Source of the DNA: Acidimicrobiia bacterium
GTDB taxonomy: Bacteria; Actinomycetota; Acidimicrobiia; Acidimicrobiales; Ilumatobacteraceae
Length of the DNA: 8,022 nucleotides
Assembly (NCBI GenBank): GCA_010030605.1
Contig: RHCK01000064.1
Coordinates: forward strand, 1 to 8,022
Direction: 5' to 3'
Below are positions 1-6,674 of the stretch, one piece after another (the first letter of the stretch is position 1; each line of letters opens with the position of its first letter). Position numbers and translations under genes: made by a program. The notes beneath the pieces were generated by a model. It was not told the DNA's origin, ran no database searches, and saw only the letters and a list, made by a program, of their open reading frames with translations.

Positions 1-51
1 GTCGTGGTCGTGGTCGTGGTCGTGATCATGATCGTGGTCGTGGTGGTGATC
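1..51 (-). repeat. His/Asp codon repeat at the 3' end of tig
   Basis: On the coding strand this is a run of CAC/CAT and GAC/GAT codons giving nine His and eight Asp, mostly alternating, with one HHH run near its start. The near-perfect six-base periodicity (GTGGTC on the plus strand) is microsatellite-like and could vary in length by slippage. It continues to the window edge, so its full length is unknown. Confidence 0.9.
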
Positions 52-1431
52 GGCTTCCGAATGGCCAATCACGGTGTCGCGGTCGAGCACGTTTCCGGCG
101 GGATCGACGTACTCCACGCGGTGAATCAACCAGTCGAGAGCCTTCGACTTCGAGATCTCGGCGGCGAGATCGACGATGGCATCGTTGGCCTGGTAGGCGG
201 CGCGCACCTGATCGGCGGAGTACAACCGGATCTTCTTGTTCTTTCCGCCGCCTTGCATCTCGGCCTGCCGGATGGCCGCTTCGTTGCTGCGATCGGCCAT
301 GGATTCGAACTCGCGCTCGATCTCATCCTCGGTGGCCTCCAGGCCCTCGGCCAACACCACGGCTCGCAGGGCCAGATCGACTTTGCAGGCCTTGATGCTC
401 TGGGGGCGAATGCCCTCGACGAACGAGGCGGCATCCTGACCGGTGGCCTGTAGCCACTGGTCGATATTGATGCCCTGCATCTGGAATTGACGAATGGTGT
501 TCTCGACGCGGCGTTGCAAGTCGGCGGCGACCATCGATTCAGGAGCGTCGATCTCGACGAGGGCGGCCAACGCGTCGGTGACCTTTTCGACGACGCCGTT
601 GCGGACTTGATTCAGACGATTGTTCGAGAGTCGGGTGCGAATCGATTCGCGCCACGCGTCGGAGGTGTCGAAACCGTCGATGTTCTCGGCCACCCACGTA
701 TCGGAAAGGTCGGCGACCACCAGTTCTTGAACCGCGGTGACCTTGACCTCGAAATCGGCGGGCACATCGGTGCCCGACGGTGTGTCGGTGAACGTCAGTT
801 CGGTTCCCGCGGTGCTACCGACCAGTTGGTCATCGAACGACGGCGCGACCCACTTCTTTCCCACCTCGTAGGACCATTCATCGACTGCGAGACCGGCGAC
901 CGGTTCACCATCGCGGCGACCGATGAGGTCGACGATCACGAAGTCACCGACGGATGCCGCCCGATCGACGGTGGTGAGCTTGCCCAGGCGACGTCGCTCG
1001 GCGTCGATCACCTCGTCGATTTCGGACTCGGTCACCTCGATCGCGGCCACTTCCACCCGCAGTCCGCCGTAACCGGGAACGGTGATGACGGGTCGAACCT
1101 CGCACGTTGCATCGAAGGTGACGGGGCCATCGTCCTGACCACCGGTGATCTCGATCTCGGGGGTGGCGATGATGTCGACGTTCATCTCGCGCACGGCCGA
1201 CGCCAAGTGGCGCGGTACTCCGTCACGCAACGCCTGTTCACGCGCCGCGGCGATCCCGATACGGGCCTCGAGGACCTTGCGGGGCGCCTTTCCGGCACGG
1301 AAGCCGGGCAAGCGCACTTCCTGGGCGATCTTGGAGAATGCGGCATCGATGTCGCGAGCGAAGTCGGCCTCGTCGACTTCGACGGAGAGCTTCACCCGGT
1401 TGCCTTCGAGGGGTTCACATGTCGTCTTCAC
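1..1431 (-). CDS. tig: Trigger factor, ribosome-associated chaperone and peptidyl-prolyl isomerase (3' partial)
   Basis: Trigger factor binds the ribosome at the polypeptide exit tunnel and helps nascent cytosolic proteins fold. The minus strand is open for 477 codons from GTG 1431 to the window edge. The N-terminus (MKTTCEPLEGNRVKLSVEVD) is typical, and the ribosome-docking signature GFRAGK lies at residues 43-48. An FKBP-type isomerase domain follows at about 150-245, with the helical chaperone domain after it. The last 17 visible residues (461-477) are only Asp and His, mostly alternating, an unusual metal-binding-like tail; the true C-terminus lies outside. GTG 1431 was chosen because the family motif begins there. 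In-frame ATGs at 1461 and 1482 would add residues unlike the family. There is no Shine-Dalgarno, but TACACT ends nine bases upstream, so the mRNA may be leaderless. It diverges from the small gene at 1492. Family assignment is very secure. Confidence 0.96.
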   Translation of the reverse strand, partial: MKTTCEPLEGNRVKLSVEVDEADFARDIDAAFSKIAQEVRLPGFRAGKAPRKVLEARIGIAAAREQALRDGVPRHLASAVREMNVDIIATPEIEITGGQDDGPVTFDATCEVRPVITVPGYGGLRVEVAAIEVTESEIDEVIDAERRRLGKLTTVDRAASVGDFVIVDLIGRRDGEPVAGLAVDEWSYEVGKKWVAPSFDDQLVGSTAGTELTFTDTPSGTDVPADFEVKVTAVQELVVADLSDTWVAENIDGFDTSDAWRESIRTRLSNNRLNQVRNGVVEKVTDALAALVEIDAPESMVAADLQRRVENTIRQFQMQGINIDQWLQATGQDAASFVEGIRPQSIKACKVDLALRAVVLAEGLEATEDEIEREFESMADRSNEAAIRQAEMQGGGKNKKIRLYSADQVRAAYQANDAIVDLAAEISKSKALDWLIHRVEYVDPAGNVLDRDTVIGHSEADHHHDHDHDHDHDHDHD

Positions 1432-1440
1432 AGGGAGCCG

Positions 1441-1446
1441 AGTGTA
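1441..1446 (-). promoter_or_regulatory. Putative -10 box for tig
   Basis: On the minus strand TACACT (fits TANNNT, four of six to TATAAT) ends nine bases before the GTG start of tig. This would place transcription initiation at or within a few bases of the start codon. No convincing -35 element is seen at 16-18 bases. The same hexamer precedes the TetR gene at a similar distance. Confidence 0.45.
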
Positions 1447-1479
1447 CCGGCGGTGTCGCATCGGGGACCCACGGTGGGG

Positions 1480-1485
1480 CATGAT
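1480..1485 (+). promoter_or_regulatory. Putative -10 box for the small gene at 1492
   Basis: CATGAT (four of six to TATAAT) ends six bases before ATG 1492, the spacing expected for a leaderless transcript. There is no -35 match and only a weak, distant G-rich stretch (GTGGGG) that could act as a ribosome binding site. It lies in the same 60-base divergent spacer as the tig -10 box. Confidence 0.35.
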
Positions 1486-1491
1486 TGGTGT

Positions 1492-1758
1492 ATGCCCACG
1501 TGGAAACCCCATGCACTCGCCAAACCGCACGCCGACCAACTCGACCTCCGTTTGGGCGACAAAGTGGTGGCCTCGGTCGACCTGGCCGACGTGGCGGCGG
1601 GCACCGAGGGCAAAGTGATCCTCGCCAACGGTTTCAATTGGCAGCGTTATCGGGTGTTGTTCACCAACGGCGTGGAACTCGGCGATCTCGACCATCGCCA
1701 TTTGTCGCCGGTGGGCCGCACCGCCAAGCGATTGGCGAAGAAGGCCAAGCGAGCCTGA
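1492..1758 (+). CDS. Small basic conserved-type protein, unknown function
   Basis: An 88-residue soluble protein starting MPTWKPHALAKPHADQ. Its core (about residues 20-68) reads like a small beta-rich, SH3/KOW-like module: GDKVVASVDLADV, then AGTEGKVI, then FNWQRYRVLFTNGVELGDLD. Small actinobacterial proteins with a similar pattern (a 'G-x-VV ... G-T-x-GKV ... RY-x-V-x-F-x-NG' layout) are familiar to me, but I know no assigned function. The C-terminus is strongly basic (RTAKRLAKKAKRA), suggesting contact with nucleic acid or the ribosome; that is inference. The open frame continues upstream to 487, but that part is antisense to tig. ATG 1492 is chosen because protein-like sequence begins there and a -10-like box lies just upstream. 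It is divergent from tig and is followed by a hairpin at 1764-1782. No signal peptide or membrane segment. Confidence 0.8.
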   Translation: MPTWKPHALAKPHADQLDLRLGDKVVASVDLADVAAGTEGKVILANGFNWQRYRVLFTNGVELGDLDHRHLSPVGRTAKRLAKKAKRA

Positions 1759-1763
1759 GCCTC

Positions 1764-1782
1764 GGTCGGCAACACGCCGACC
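1764..1782 (+). terminator. Hairpin after the small gene, probable terminator
   Basis: A perfect seven-base-pair stem, GGTCGGC / GCCGACC, closes a five-base loop AACAC, starting six bases after the TGA at 1756-1758. It is followed by TAAATCG rather than a T-tract, so it fits the T-poor terminators often seen in high-GC Actinobacteria. Termination itself is inferred. Confidence 0.6.
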
Positions 1783-1793
1783 TAAATCGTGAA

Positions 1794-1806
1794 GTCGTGG
1801 CACGAC
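1794..1806. promoter_or_regulatory. Perfect 13-base palindrome, candidate operator upstream of the TetR gene
   Basis: GTCGTG-G-CACGAC has two six-base arms around one central base, 56 bases before the TetR start and about 43 before its -10 box. Short palindromes just upstream of tetR-family genes are often self-regulation sites. No second copy was noticed in the window, so the assignment is tentative. Confidence 0.35.
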
Positions 1807-1848
1807 ATCCGCTGTCGTCGGGATATGAGAGATCGCGGTTCACCCCTC

Positions 1849-1854
1849 TACACT
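1849..1854 (+). promoter_or_regulatory. Putative -10 box for the TetR gene
   Basis: TACACT ends seven bases before GTG 1862, which would make the start codon the first transcribed bases. No -35 match is clear. The hexamer is identical to the one before tig on the other strand. Confidence 0.5.
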
Positions 1855-1861
1855 TCCGCCC

Positions 1862-2467
1862 GTGCCCCCCAGCGCCGACACCCAACAACGAGATGTTCCG
1901 ATCGACGGTCGTCGTGAGCGAGGCGCCCGCAACAAGGCCGCCGTCGTGCAGGCACTGCTGCATCTCTACGAGTCCGGGGAAATCCAGCCGTCAGCGGCTC
2001 GCATCGCCGAAGTGGCCGGGGTATCGGAGCGTTCAGTGTTTCGCTACTTCGACGACATGGAAGACCTCGCCGCCACGGCGATCGCCATTCAATGGGAACG
2101 GGTCCATCAGTTCTACGAGGGTCTCGACGCGTCGGGGAACTTCGAAGAGCGTCTCGAAGCCATGATCGATCACCGTTTACGACTCTTCGACAAGACGATC
2201 GGGGTGGGTCGCGCCTCCGCGGTTGCGTCGGCCCGATCGGCCACGGTGACGAGCGCCATGAACCATCGACGAGCGATTCTGCGTGAACAAGCCATCGCTC
2301 AGTTCGCGCCCGAAATCGCGAAAAACAAGAACGCCGACACCGTCTCGCGCATCATCGACTACACCTTGAGCATCGAGAACATCGAATATCTGCGAACGAG
2401 CGTCGGACTCTCTCGACCCCGCACTCGCGAGACATTGGCGACCGCGATTCGACTCGCCCTCGCCTGA
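1862..2467 (+). CDS. TetR/AcrR-family transcriptional regulator
   Basis: A 201-residue DNA-binding regulator of the usual TetR length. TetR proteins bind as dimers to palindromic operators and release them on binding a small ligand. After a charged N-terminal extension (about 1-20, with GRRERGARNK), the helix-turn-helix spans about residues 26-70. Its recognition segment AARIAEVAGVSERSVFRYF is the classic signature. The ligand and dimer domain (about 85-201) is helical, ending in a region with YLRTSVGLS, typical of the family's last helices. GTG 1862 is the start: it has no Shine-Dalgarno but sits seven bases after TACACT, suggesting a leaderless mRNA. A palindrome at 1794-1806 may be its operator. 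It is convergent with the EAL gene, with only 16 bases between stop codons. No adjacent same-strand enzyme or pump points to a regulon, so ligand and targets are unknown. Confidence 0.9.
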   Translation: MPPSADTQQRDVPIDGRRERGARNKAAVVQALLHLYESGEIQPSAARIAEVAGVSERSVFRYFDDMEDLAATAIAIQWERVHQFYEGLDASGNFEERLEAMIDHRLRLFDKTIGVGRASAVASARSATVTSAMNHRRAILREQAIAQFAPEIAKNKNADTVSRIIDYTLSIENIEYLRTSVGLSRPRTRETLATAIRLALA

Positions 2468-2488
2468 CCGACCGTCGGGCGATTCAGG
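2463..2488. terminator. Imperfect hairpin shared by the convergent TetR and EAL genes
   Basis: The outer arms CCTGA (2463-2467) and TCAGG (2484-2488) can pair and each contains the stop codon of one gene: TGA of tetR and, on the minus strand, TGA of the EAL gene. Inside lies CCGAC-C-GTCGG. The combined structure is a bulged stem without T-tracts. It could act as a weak bidirectional terminator, but this is inference. Confidence 0.35.
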
Positions 2489-3680
2489 AAAGAAAGTCGA
2501 ACTTTCGTCGCCATTCGTCGAGCGCCGCGTCGATCTGAACCGGAGCGACCGGAGGCGAGATCAGATATCCCTGGGCCGCATCGCATCCGATGTCGCGCAC
2601 CATTCGGAACTGATCGGGGGTCTCCACACCTTCGGCCACCACCTGAAGCCCGAGCGAATGGCCAACTTCGACACCCGATCGCACCATCGGGTCGGGCTCG
2701 GATGCGTTGATGTCGAGACGGCCAACCATCGCGCGATCGATCTTCAATTCGGTGAAGGGAGCCGCCAAGACCCGCTCGTAGTTGCTCGTTCCGGTGCCGA
2801 AGTCGTCGACCGCCAGACGAAAACCGGCGAGACGCAACCGCGTGAGGATGGCCAACGCCGGCGCGGCGTCGGTAATTGGTGCAGTCTCGGTGACTTCGAA
2901 AGTCCACGACTCCGCGGGCGCGGCATCGGTGAGCAAGCGCGCGGCGCGACGGGGTAGTTCATCGTCATCGAGGTCCAACACCGAGATGTTGACGCTGATG
3001 TCGGGCATCGACTTCAAGGCCCGGTAGCGACGTCGATCACGGGAGGCCATCGTCATCACGGTGTCCAGCAATTCCGAGGTGCGACCCACCTCCTCGATCA
3101 ATGCCACGAAAACCGACGGTGACACATCGCCATGATTCGGATGACGCCAACGGACGAGGGCTTCGACGCCGATCACTTCGCCGTTCGCGGTGGACACCTT
3201 CGGTTGATACACGAGGTGCAACATCTCGGGATTCAAGAGTTCGTCGGGGCCGATGACGACCTTGGGACCCGTCGGATCGTGAGCGAATTCGGAGACTTGC
3301 GACCACTCCAACATCGCCGTGCGCAACACATCGAGGGAGAACGGTTTGGCGAAGGTTCCGATGACGCGAAGCTTGTGCATCTCGGCAATACGACCCGCGG
3401 TGTCGAGGAGGGATTGATCCGCACCACTGACGAGGATCACCGGCATTCCGCGATGCAACGCGCCCAACCGACTCATGATCTCGATCCCATCCACCTCCCC
3501 GAGGGAGAGGTCGAGCACCACCAGATCGAATCGACCGGTGATCGCTTTCTCGATGTCGGCGGGGAGACTCGCCGACGACGCGGAGAAACCCGCCGACTCG
3601 GCGACGGCTTCGATCAGTTCGCAGATCGCTTCTTCGTCATCGATCACCAGAACTCGCGCCTCATCGGCCATGTCCGTCAC
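2484..3680 (-). CDS. Response regulator with receiver and EAL domains, probable c-di-GMP phosphodiesterase
   Basis: A 398-residue cytoplasmic regulator with the receiver-EAL layout of Pseudomonas RocR/PvrR. EAL domains hydrolyse c-di-GMP to pGpG. The receiver (about 8-125) has acidic residues D14/D15, phospho-acceptor D57, S85 and K112. The EAL domain (about 150-392) keeps the expected catalytic set: E173 in EAL, N231, E262 and E265 in EVTE, D292/D293 in DDFGTG, K313, E350/E353 in AEGVET, and Q370. It should therefore be active rather than a degenerate binder. No GGDEF domain is present. GTG 3680 has GAGG six bases upstream; ATG 3671 is an alternative start. The start lies inside the 3' end of the kinase gene (about 20 bases overlap), so translation is probably coupled and the kinase is its likely phosphodonor. 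The output it controls (adhesion, motility or other) cannot be read here. Confidence 0.93.
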   Translation of the reverse strand: MTDMADEARVLVIDDEEAICELIEAVAESAGFSASSASLPADIEKAITGRFDLVVLDLSLGEVDGIEIMSRLGALHRGMPVILVSGADQSLLDTAGRIAEMHKLRVIGTFAKPFSLDVLRTAMLEWSQVSEFAHDPTGPKVVIGPDELLNPEMLHLVYQPKVSTANGEVIGVEALVRWRHPNHGDVSPSVFVALIEEVGRTSELLDTVMTMASRDRRRYRALKSMPDISVNISVLDLDDDELPRRAARLLTDAAPAESWTFEVTETAPITDAAPALAILTRLRLAGFRLAVDDFGTGTSNYERVLAAPFTELKIDRAMVGRLDINASEPDPMVRSGVEVGHSLGLQVVAEGVETPDQFRMVRDIGCDAAQGYLISPPVAPVQIDAALDEWRRKFDFLS

Positions 3681-6495
3681 CCCCTTCCTCGGATTCCACG
3701 GATTGATTCACGTCGGCCACCAACGGCAACACGGCACCATACAGATCCTCGCGAGAGAACGGTTTGGCGAGTGTCCGCTCCCCCAACTCTTGCAATTGCT
3801 TCATGCTCGACGAGTAACCCGTCATGAAGATCACGGCAAGATCGGGTTGATCGGCGGTGGCGAGACGCGCCAGGTCGAGACCGTCTTGTTCCTCACCGAA
3901 GTTCGCGTCCGACACCAAAACGTCCGGATGAAATTCGGAAATCAGCTCGAGAGCTTCGCGGGGCGACAATGCGAACCGAGCGTCGATACCGACATCCATC
4001 AGCCAGGCCGCCACCATCTCGGCGAGTGCCTGTTCGTCATCGGCCACCACAACTCGCCGTCCGGCTCGACGAGTCGACGAGACCCGTTCGGACACCGCAC
4101 CCGGAACGTGCAGAGGTAGAACCAGGGTGACCGTCGTTCCCGCTCCCGGGCGACTTTCCAGTCGCGCCGTGCCGCCACTTTGTTGGGCGAAGGCGTACAC
4201 GGTCGCCAGACCGAGACCGGTACCACTTCCCGCTTTTTTCGTGGTGAAAAAAGGCTCGAACGCGCGAGCCACGACATCGGGTGGCATTCCCGCGCCGTCG
4301 TCGGACACCGACAACTCGATCACGTCGTCGCGACGTTGGGCCGCGATTCGGATGTGTCCGGTCGGCCCCATCGCGTCGCGCGAATTGAACGCCAGATTCA
4401 GGATGCAACTTTGCAGTCGTCCGGCGTCCACCATGAGATGAAGGTTCGGATCCGGTATGTCGACTTCGACGGTTCGGCCCGCCCCCACCGCTTGCTTCAC
4501 CAGTGGCAGGAGACCCTTGATGAGGTCGGCAAGCGAGACCGCGGTCTCCTCCAATGGCTGACTACGCGCGACCGCCAACAATGACTTGGTGATTTCGGCT
4601 CCGCGTTCGACGGCCGCCATCGACCGGGACAGAAACTTCGCCAACTTCTCGTCCTTGGTGATGGTCTCGTTCATCGCCATCAACTGCAGATTTCCCAAGG
4701 TGACGAAGAGGAGATTGTTGAAGTCGTGCGCCAGTCCGCCGGCCAACGCACCGAGCGATTCCATGCGTTCGGCCTGCGCCGTTCGCATGGCCAAGTTGCG
4801 ACGTTCGGTCGCGTCGGACACGTGCAAGAAACCGACTCGTTCGTCGCCGGGAACCGACACCGGATACGCCTCCAATTCGAGGATGCGCATTTCCTCCCCC
4901 TCACCACCGGAGACCTCCGAATGGCCGAACTCTCCGCCGAGGGCCTTCGACAGAATCTCGATCGCGATTCGGGCGCGCACCGTTTCGGGGCCGAAGCCGA
5001 GCACCTCGATCACCGGAACTCCCGGGATGCGATCCGCGAACGCGTCACGAACCGCCCGGTTTCCCGCGAGCACGTTCATGTCTCCGTCGAAGACGACCGA
5101 CACACCCGGGGTGGCATCCAGGGCCGCCTCCAGCAAGGACTCACGCCGGCGACGTTCGAGTGCGACTCGAACCTGCGACGACGCTCCGATCAACAACACC
5201 CCAACAACCGCCGCACCGAGAACGATCTCGAGCAGCAAGATGAGCGCGGCGCGCTCATCGTCGATTCCGAACCCGTCCGCAGGGCGAGCGGTCAATGCGA
5301 GTTCGGCACCGTCGATGATTCCAGTGGCGATGATTCCAGTGGCGATGTTTCCGGTGGCTCCCACCGAATCCGCGGACGCACCGAGTCGAAAATCCACGTC
5401 TCCATACGTGCCCGCCAACGTTCGACTGGCGTTCTCCAACACGAGGTCGGCGTCGAGGACCAACATGAACGACGTCGTTGCGACGTCGGAGTCTGGATCG
5501 ATCTCGAAGACGAGCAGGTTCTGATCGTTCGCTCGGATCGTTCCATCACTCAGGAGACGCGTGCCGGAATCACCGTCGACCGACGCTCGAGTCGAGCCGG
5601 ACAACGCCGCCTGAACGTCGTCGATCAATTCGGAATCACCGACGACGATGCTCTCGTCCTCACCGTCACCCCGAAACACCAATGCCACGACCGATTCCGA
5701 GAACTCACCGCCCATCGACGGTTGGACATCCACGTCGTCGACCGTTCGAACGACCGTGTTCACCTCCGCCGTGACCGCGTCGAGGAACGCCGTCATCGTG
5801 GTGCGCGCGCCGACGCTCAATCGGTTCTGGTCGGCGGAACGCCACACCTCTCCGGTGGCCTGCAAGCCCAGTACCACGACCACCAGAGCGGCAAGTGGTG
5901 CGGTCAACTCGTCGAACGCGAGCCCGCCATAGCGGAACCATCGACCGCGAACGAGACCCGAGACACACAACCCGAGCAAGGAAGCGACGATGACGGCCGC
6001 ACCTCGTTCCCAGAACGACGTCGTCGATCCGTCGAGGGCGAGGTCGGCCACGAGCCACTCGAGCAGAGCCAGCAGCAGAGACGCCGCGACCAACGTTCCG
6101 CAGAACACGAAGAACCGGTGAACGGGTCGCTCACGACGGGCGCCACGATGAGCGAGGAGCATCACGAGATGCGAGAGCGCCACCGCCTCGATGATGAGAA
6201 AGGCCGCGCTCACCACCGCAGTGGGCACGTCGGGGTCGGACGACAAGATGACACCCCTCGCCAGGAACGTGGTGATGGCACCAGACATCAGCGCCAACGC
6301 ACCCGCTGTCGTCCCTTGCAACACTCGAGCGATGATCACCACGACCAGTGCGAGTCGCACGTCGAATCCGATCGATGCCGAAAGGCCCGCGACCGCGGCA
6401 AGGAAAGCCCACAGCAACATCGCCGAGGATCTCGAGTACGAAACGTCGCGATGGACGTTGGTGGTCTCGGTTGCGTCGACCGCGTCGGAATCCAT
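3661..6495 (-). CDS. Membrane-bound hybrid sensor histidine kinase with PAS and C-terminal receiver
   Basis: A 944-residue hybrid kinase, presumed sensor for the adjacent EAL regulator. The N-terminus has about six or seven hydrophobic helices (roughly 26-44, 46-79, 92-115, 128-153, 165-183, 197-216). An acidic extracytoplasmic segment (about 218-412) lies before another helix (416-438); its placement between helices is CHASE-like, but I cannot name the domain. PAS is at about 452-567. HisKA has phospho-acceptor H590 in AHDFNNLL. The HATPase has N704, D732-G736 (DDGAG), FEPFFTTK and GTGLGL 758-763. The C-terminal receiver (about 812-925) has D819/D820, phospho-site D863, T892 and K911. No Hpt domain is seen. 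A pentapeptide repeat lies at 380-394. ATG 6495 lacks a Shine-Dalgarno; TACGAT lies 17 bases upstream. The 3' end overlaps the EAL gene. The signal sensed is unknown. Confidence 0.93.
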   Translation of the reverse strand: MDSDAVDATETTNVHRDVSYSRSSAMLLWAFLAAVAGLSASIGFDVRLALVVVIIARVLQGTTAGALALMSGAITTFLARGVILSSDPDVPTAVVSAAFLIIEAVALSHLVMLLAHRGARRERPVHRFFVFCGTLVAASLLLALLEWLVADLALDGSTTSFWERGAAVIVASLLGLCVSGLVRGRWFRYGGLAFDELTAPLAALVVVVLGLQATGEVWRSADQNRLSVGARTTMTAFLDAVTAEVNTVVRTVDDVDVQPSMGGEFSESVVALVFRGDGEDESIVVGDSELIDDVQAALSGSTRASVDGDSGTRLLSDGTIRANDQNLLVFEIDPDSDVATTSFMLVLDADLVLENASRTLAGTYGDVDFRLGASADSVGATGNIATGIIATGIIDGAELALTARPADGFGIDDERAALILLLEIVLGAAVVGVLLIGASSQVRVALERRRRESLLEAALDATPGVSVVFDGDMNVLAGNRAVRDAFADRIPGVPVIEVLGFGPETVRARIAIEILSKALGGEFGHSEVSGGEGEEMRILELEAYPVSVPGDERVGFLHVSDATERRNLAMRTAQAERMESLGALAGGLAHDFNNLLFVTLGNLQLMAMNETITKDEKLAKFLSRSMAAVERGAEITKSLLAVARSQPLEETAVSLADLIKGLLPLVKQAVGAGRTVEVDIPDPNLHLMVDAGRLQSCILNLAFNSRDAMGPTGHIRIAAQRRDDVIELSVSDDGAGMPPDVVARAFEPFFTTKKAGSGTGLGLATVYAFAQQSGGTARLESRPGAGTTVTLVLPLHVPGAVSERVSSTRRAGRRVVVADDEQALAEMVAAWLMDVGIDARFALSPREALELISEFHPDVLVSDANFGEEQDGLDLARLATADQPDLAVIFMTGYSSSMKQLQELGERTLAKPFSREDLYGAVLPLVADVNQSVESEEGGDGHGR
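5314..5358 (-). repeat. Three 15-base in-frame tandem repeats in the kinase sensor domain
   Basis: Two identical copies of GATGATTCCAGTGGC (plus strand) are followed by a third with two substitutions (GATGTTTCCGGTGGC). Read on the coding strand they encode ATGNI-ATGII-ATGII, kinase residues 380-394. The unit is a multiple of three, so changes in copy number would keep the frame. The stretch lies in the extracytoplasmic segment shortly before the last membrane helix. Confidence 0.92.
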
Positions 6496-6512
6496 GGGTG
6501 TGGCGATGCCAA

Positions 6513-6518
6513 ATCGTA
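6513..6518 (-). promoter_or_regulatory. Putative -10 box for the kinase-EAL operon
   Basis: On the minus strand TACGAT (fits TANNNT) ends 17 bases before ATG 6495, giving an expected leader of about ten bases with no Shine-Dalgarno in it. No -35 match is evident. This 96-base spacer also carries the tRNA promoter on the other strand. Confidence 0.35.
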
Positions 6519-6574
6519 CGCCCGCGTCCTGCGAGCATGCCGGATGTCGTGCGGTACTCGTCGGTCGGCCTCGC

Positions 6575-6580
6575 TAGGAT
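6575..6580 (+). promoter_or_regulatory. Putative -10 box for tRNA-Pro
   Basis: TAGGAT (fits TANNNT) lies 11 bases before the mature 5' end of the tRNA, so a short 5' leader for RNase P to remove is predicted. The -35 region has no clear consensus match. Confidence 0.4.
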
Positions 6581-6591
6581 TGCCCTCCGAC

Positions 6592-6666
6592 CGGGGAGTG
6601 GCGCAGTGGTAGCGTTCCTGCTTTGGGTGCAGGCGGTCGGGAGTTCAAATCTCCCCTCCCCGACCA
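6592..6666 (+). tRNA. tRNA-Pro, anticodon TGG
   Basis: A full cloverleaf of 75 bases with encoded CCA. The acceptor stem CGGGGAG (6592-6598) pairs perfectly with CTCCCCG (6656-6662). The D stem is GCGC/GCGT with loop AGTGGTA. The anticodon stem CCTGC/GCAGG encloses TTTGGGT, giving anticodon TGG at 6624-6626 with G at position 37. The variable region is CGGTC, and the T arm is GGGAG-TTCAAAT-CTCCC. The discriminator is A6663 and CCA is 6664-6666. The C1-G72 pair with A73 is the identity feature of bacterial proline tRNAs. This species reads CCA and other CCN codons. Confidence 0.97.
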
Positions 6667-6674
6667 ATTGAAGC

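Noticed and set aside
487..1491. The upstream extension of the small gene's frame, opposite tig
   Set aside because: This part is antisense to trigger factor and has no recognisable protein features. A -10-like box and the onset of protein-like sequence both point to ATG 1492 as the real start.
3132..3827. A 231-codon plus-strand frame opposite the EAL gene and the kinase 3' end
   Set aside because: Shadow of the EAL coding sequence; no start signal and no family-like motifs.
4726..6612. A 628-codon open frame on the plus strand opposite the histidine kinase
   Set aside because: It is antisense to a gene with unmistakable domains. Its translation is rich in Arg, His, Asp and Gln without motifs or hydrophobic periodicity, as expected from the reverse complement of high-GC codons, and it runs into the tRNA.
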